Shown here: positions 4,397-5,574 of the stretch, one piece after another | How the letters are laid out: every line of letters starts with the position of its first letter | How positions within the stretch are numbered: position 1 is the stretch's first letter | DNA from: Candidatus Jorgensenbacteria bacterium CG23_combo_of_CG06-09_8_20_14_all_54_14 | GTDB taxonomy: Bacteria > Patescibacteriota > Minisyncoccia > UBA6257 > GWB1-50-10 | NCBI GenBank assembly: GCA_002772205.1 | Contig: PCRZ01000044.1 | Span: forward strand, 1 to 5,574 | DNA: 5,574 nucleotides | Direction: 5' to 3' | Position numbers and translations under genes: made by a program | Notes under the pieces: model-generated | Told to the model about the DNA's origin: nothing | Seen by the model: only the letters and a program-made list of their open reading frames with translations | The model's database searches: none

Positions 4397-4446
4397 AGAA
4401 GGGCAGGAGAAAGGTGTGGATAGTGGTGGTGTGCGCCGCGGAGGTT

Positions 4447-4455
4447 TGGTATAAT
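4447..4455 (+). promoter_or_regulatory. Proximal extended -10 promoter (copy 2) of the coiled-coil gene
   Basis: TGGTATAAT ends six bases before the ATG at 4462, so transcription would begin on or next to the A of the ATG. This supports 4462 as the start and a leaderless message. The same 9-mer occurs at 4388-4396. Confidence 0.7.
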
Positions 4456-4461
4456 GACGCT

Positions 4462-4740
4462 ATGGCGGATCTCTTAAGAACCGACATTAAAGAAGTGGTG
4501 GTATCCGCGCTGGGACCGTTCGCTAAAGCCGTTCAGGAGGATTTCAATGTGGTAAAAAAGGAACTGAAGGAGATTCGTTCCGAGCTGAAAAGCGAGGTTG
4601 AGGGGGTTAAATTTGACCTTGCAGAAGTAAAAAGCGATGTAAAGTGGATGAAAGCCAATTCAGGTGAGCTTTTTGCAAAACTTGATGAGTTCATTAACTT
4701 TATACCAAGACGAGAAACAAGGAAGGTTTTTGCTCGCTAA
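4462..4740 (+). CDS. Coiled-coil protein, C-terminus frameshifted
   Basis: Ninety-two residues run from the ATG at 4462. A GTG at 4414 with AGGAG nine bases upstream is in frame and would add 16 residues (WIVVVCAAEVWYNDA), but these codons are the promoter copy itself, so 4462 is preferred. Residues 25-77 form a heptad-like helix rich in Lys and Glu (KKELKEIRSELKSEVEGVKF and onward). From residue 80 the reading becomes IPRRETRKVFAR and stops. One base later in frame the sequence reads LYQDEKQGRF and continues to ERVAKLEARA, the ending expected for this CPR coiled-coil family. The intact form would be 109 residues. The cause may be a real one-base insertion, a sequencing error or programmed slippage. 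Function unknown; cytoplasmic, probably oligomeric. Confidence 0.75.
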   Translation: MADLLRTDIKEVVVSALGPFAKAVQEDFNVVKKELKEIRSELKSEVEGVKFDLAEVKSDVKWMKANSGELFAKLDEFINFIPRRETRKVFAR

Positions 4741-4792
4741 CCAGGTGAAGCGCTTAGGAGAAAGGGTTGCGAAATTGGAGGCACGCGCATAA
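4700..4792 (+). pseudogene. Out-of-frame C-terminal part of the coiled-coil gene
   Basis: Thirty codons in the +1-shifted frame, from TTA at 4700 to TAA at 4790-4792, encode LYQDEKQGRFLLANQVKRLG and then ERVAKLEARA. They continue the coiled coil of the preceding 79 residues with matching heptad character. The shift lies at CTTTATA (4698-4704): removing one T restores a single 109-residue frame. No start codon or separate promoter fits this fragment alone. Confidence 0.7.
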
Positions 4793-4808
4793 AACCGAAA
4801 GTCCCGTA

Positions 4809-4817
4809 TGCTATAAT
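4809..4817 (+). promoter_or_regulatory. Extended -10 promoter of the anchored protein gene
   Basis: TGCTATAAT is a perfect extended -10 ending seven bases before the ATG at 4825, which puts the predicted transcript start on the start codon. There is no Shine-Dalgarno (AAAACCA lies between). Confidence 0.7.
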
Positions 4818-4824
4818 AAAACCA

Positions 4825-5310
4825 ATGGAACAGGACGGTAAAAAAACAAAGTTAATTATAATTTTTATAATTGCGCTGGTTCTGGTTTTGGCGGCGGGAG
4901 TTTATTATTTTTACTTTATGCCGAAAGAAGCTGGTCAGCAGATTAAAATTACGGCAAGCAATGATTTAGAGCTCCAAGTGCCAGGGCCTTTAGGCGTTCA
5001 TCTTCCGCCGCCTTACGTTAAACAATATGTGGTGAGTATCAAGCAGAATCTTGTTCGTGACCTTTCAAATGGCGCCAAGCAATACGTTATCACTTATGTT
5101 GCCGACCAGACCCCCCAGAAAATTCACGATTATTTCAAAAGTTTTTTTGATGCCGCCAAATTTAAGATAGCGGCTGATAATTTAAATGCGGAAAACTTTA
5201 ATCTGGCGACAGCCGTGGCTCCGGAGCAATACAACATCGTTGCTTTTAAAGATTCGTCAGCCGCCAATCACACCGTCGTTACAATTTCTTTAGTTGAAAG
5301 CAGTAAATAA
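4825..5310 (+). CDS. Membrane-anchored extracytoplasmic protein of unknown function
   Basis: The protein has 161 residues. A short basic N-terminus (MEQDGKKTK) is followed by a hydrophobic helix at about 10-31 ending YYFYF, without a clear signal-peptidase site, so it is probably an uncleaved anchor with the rest outside. Residues 40-161 are a soluble alpha/beta-like domain: a strand region with PGPLGVHLPPPYV (53-65), YVITYVADQTPQKIHDYFKS (87-106) and a final strand VVTISLVESS. The TPQKIHDYFKSFFDAAKF segment recalls many CPR anchored proteins in which one helix follows a short strand, but I do not recognise a named family. Codon use is more AT-rich than tyrS or clpP. The next gene starts seven bases after the stop, so the two are likely one operon read from the promoter at 4809. 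Confidence 0.85.
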   Translation: MEQDGKKTKLIIIFIIALVLVLAAGVYYFYFMPKEAGQQIKITASNDLELQVPGPLGVHLPPPYVKQYVVSIKQNLVRDLSNGAKQYVITYVADQTPQKIHDYFKSFFDAAKFKIAADNLNAENFNLATAVAPEQYNIVAFKDSSAANHTVVTISLVESSK

Positions 5311-5317
5311 TAAAATT

Positions 5318-5574
5318 ATGAACAAAAAAATTCTCGGGTTAATAATTATCGGCTTGGCCATTTCAATTTCAGGCACATTGGTTTTTTATGAAAAGGTATT
5401 TGGAGTGCCGCCAGGAGGATATATAGCGCCATCTATTTCTTGTACCGCTAACCCTTCACCAGTAGATTCGGGCGGAACTGTCATTTTCACCGCGAATTTC
5501 AACCCCGGTAGTAATGAAGATCTAAGGTGTACTTATCACTGGACCGGCAAGAAAGCTAGCGGCTTTGGTTGTTC
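5318..5574 (+). CDS. Secreted protein with Ig/PKD-like domain (partial, cut by window edge)
   Basis: Eighty-five complete codons from the ATG at 5318 continue past the right edge. Residues 1-23 form a signal peptide or anchor: the basic MNKK, then a hydrophobic stretch (ILGLIIIGLAISISGTLVFY). After a linker (VFGVPPGGYIAPS) comes ISCTANPSPVDSGGTVIFTA (40-59), typical of the first strands of an Ig-like or PKD-like beta-sandwich, with Cys42, Cys71 and Trp75 (CTYHW) where such domains often carry the core Cys and Trp. The gene starts seven bases after the previous stop with no Shine-Dalgarno, suggesting translation coupled to that gene. It is likely a surface protein; the number of domains and any catalytic part lie outside the window. 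Confidence 0.8.
   Translation, partial: MNKKILGLIIIGLAISISGTLVFYEKVFGVPPGGYIAPSISCTANPSPVDSGGTVIFTANFNPGSNEDLRCTYHWTGKKASGFGC

Noticed and set aside
4239..4487. Minus-strand open frame starting in the coiled-coil gene
   Set aside because: It runs through promoters, hairpins and the palindrome; the composition is not protein-like.

Overview
The window looks like a piece of a Candidatus Patescibacteria (CPR, Parcubacteria-like) genome. This is inferred from gene style, not from a marker match: very small membrane and coiled-coil proteins, tRNAs without an encoded CCA, short interspersed hairpins and 10-base repeats between genes, and start codons that sit directly downstream of a -10 hexamer with no Shine-Dalgarno. 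Only four genes are recognised with real confidence: tRNA-Arg(GCG), tRNA-Gly(GCC), tyrosyl-tRNA synthetase (tyrS) and ClpP protease (clpP).

Layout from left to right. Positions 1-153 hold a short leader with a hairpin. A two-helix membrane protein with a cytoplasmic PH-like tail follows (154-681, +), closed by a strong bidirectional terminator. Next comes tRNA-Arg on the minus strand, flanked by two related hairpin elements in opposite orientation. A 266-base gap of repeats leads to a 62-residue membrane protein with a Pro/Gly tail (1134-1322, +). A long folded element then precedes tRNA-Gly (+). A perfect 36-base palindrome, serving as a bidirectional terminator, separates tRNA-Gly from convergent tyrS (-). 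Upstream of tyrS lies a helically phased repeat array (2769-2885), then clpP (-). An AT-rich cousin of the repeat sits over the clpP promoter.

Positions 3540-4136 (minus strand) are a decay zone. It contains a short membrane protein, an overlapping unknown ORF that may be its frameshifted continuation, and a fused remnant of a GxxExxY (PDDEXK_3) family gene broken by an in-frame TAA. Next is a structure-rich divergent gap (4137-4461) with a perfect 34-base palindrome, two further hairpins and a duplicated promoter. To the right are a coiled-coil protein whose C-terminus is split off by a one-base frameshift, a membrane-anchored extracytoplasmic protein, and the start of a secreted protein with an Ig/PKD-like domain cut by the window edge.

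The genes do not form one obvious pathway: tyrS and the tRNAs serve translation, clpP serves protein turnover, and the remainder is cell-envelope or unknown. The last two genes form a likely envelope operon. I see no defence, biosynthetic or mobile system that is intact. The most notable signals are the consistent leaderless-promoter architecture, the two broken genes, the unassigned 34-base palindrome, and the related repeats on either side of clpP.
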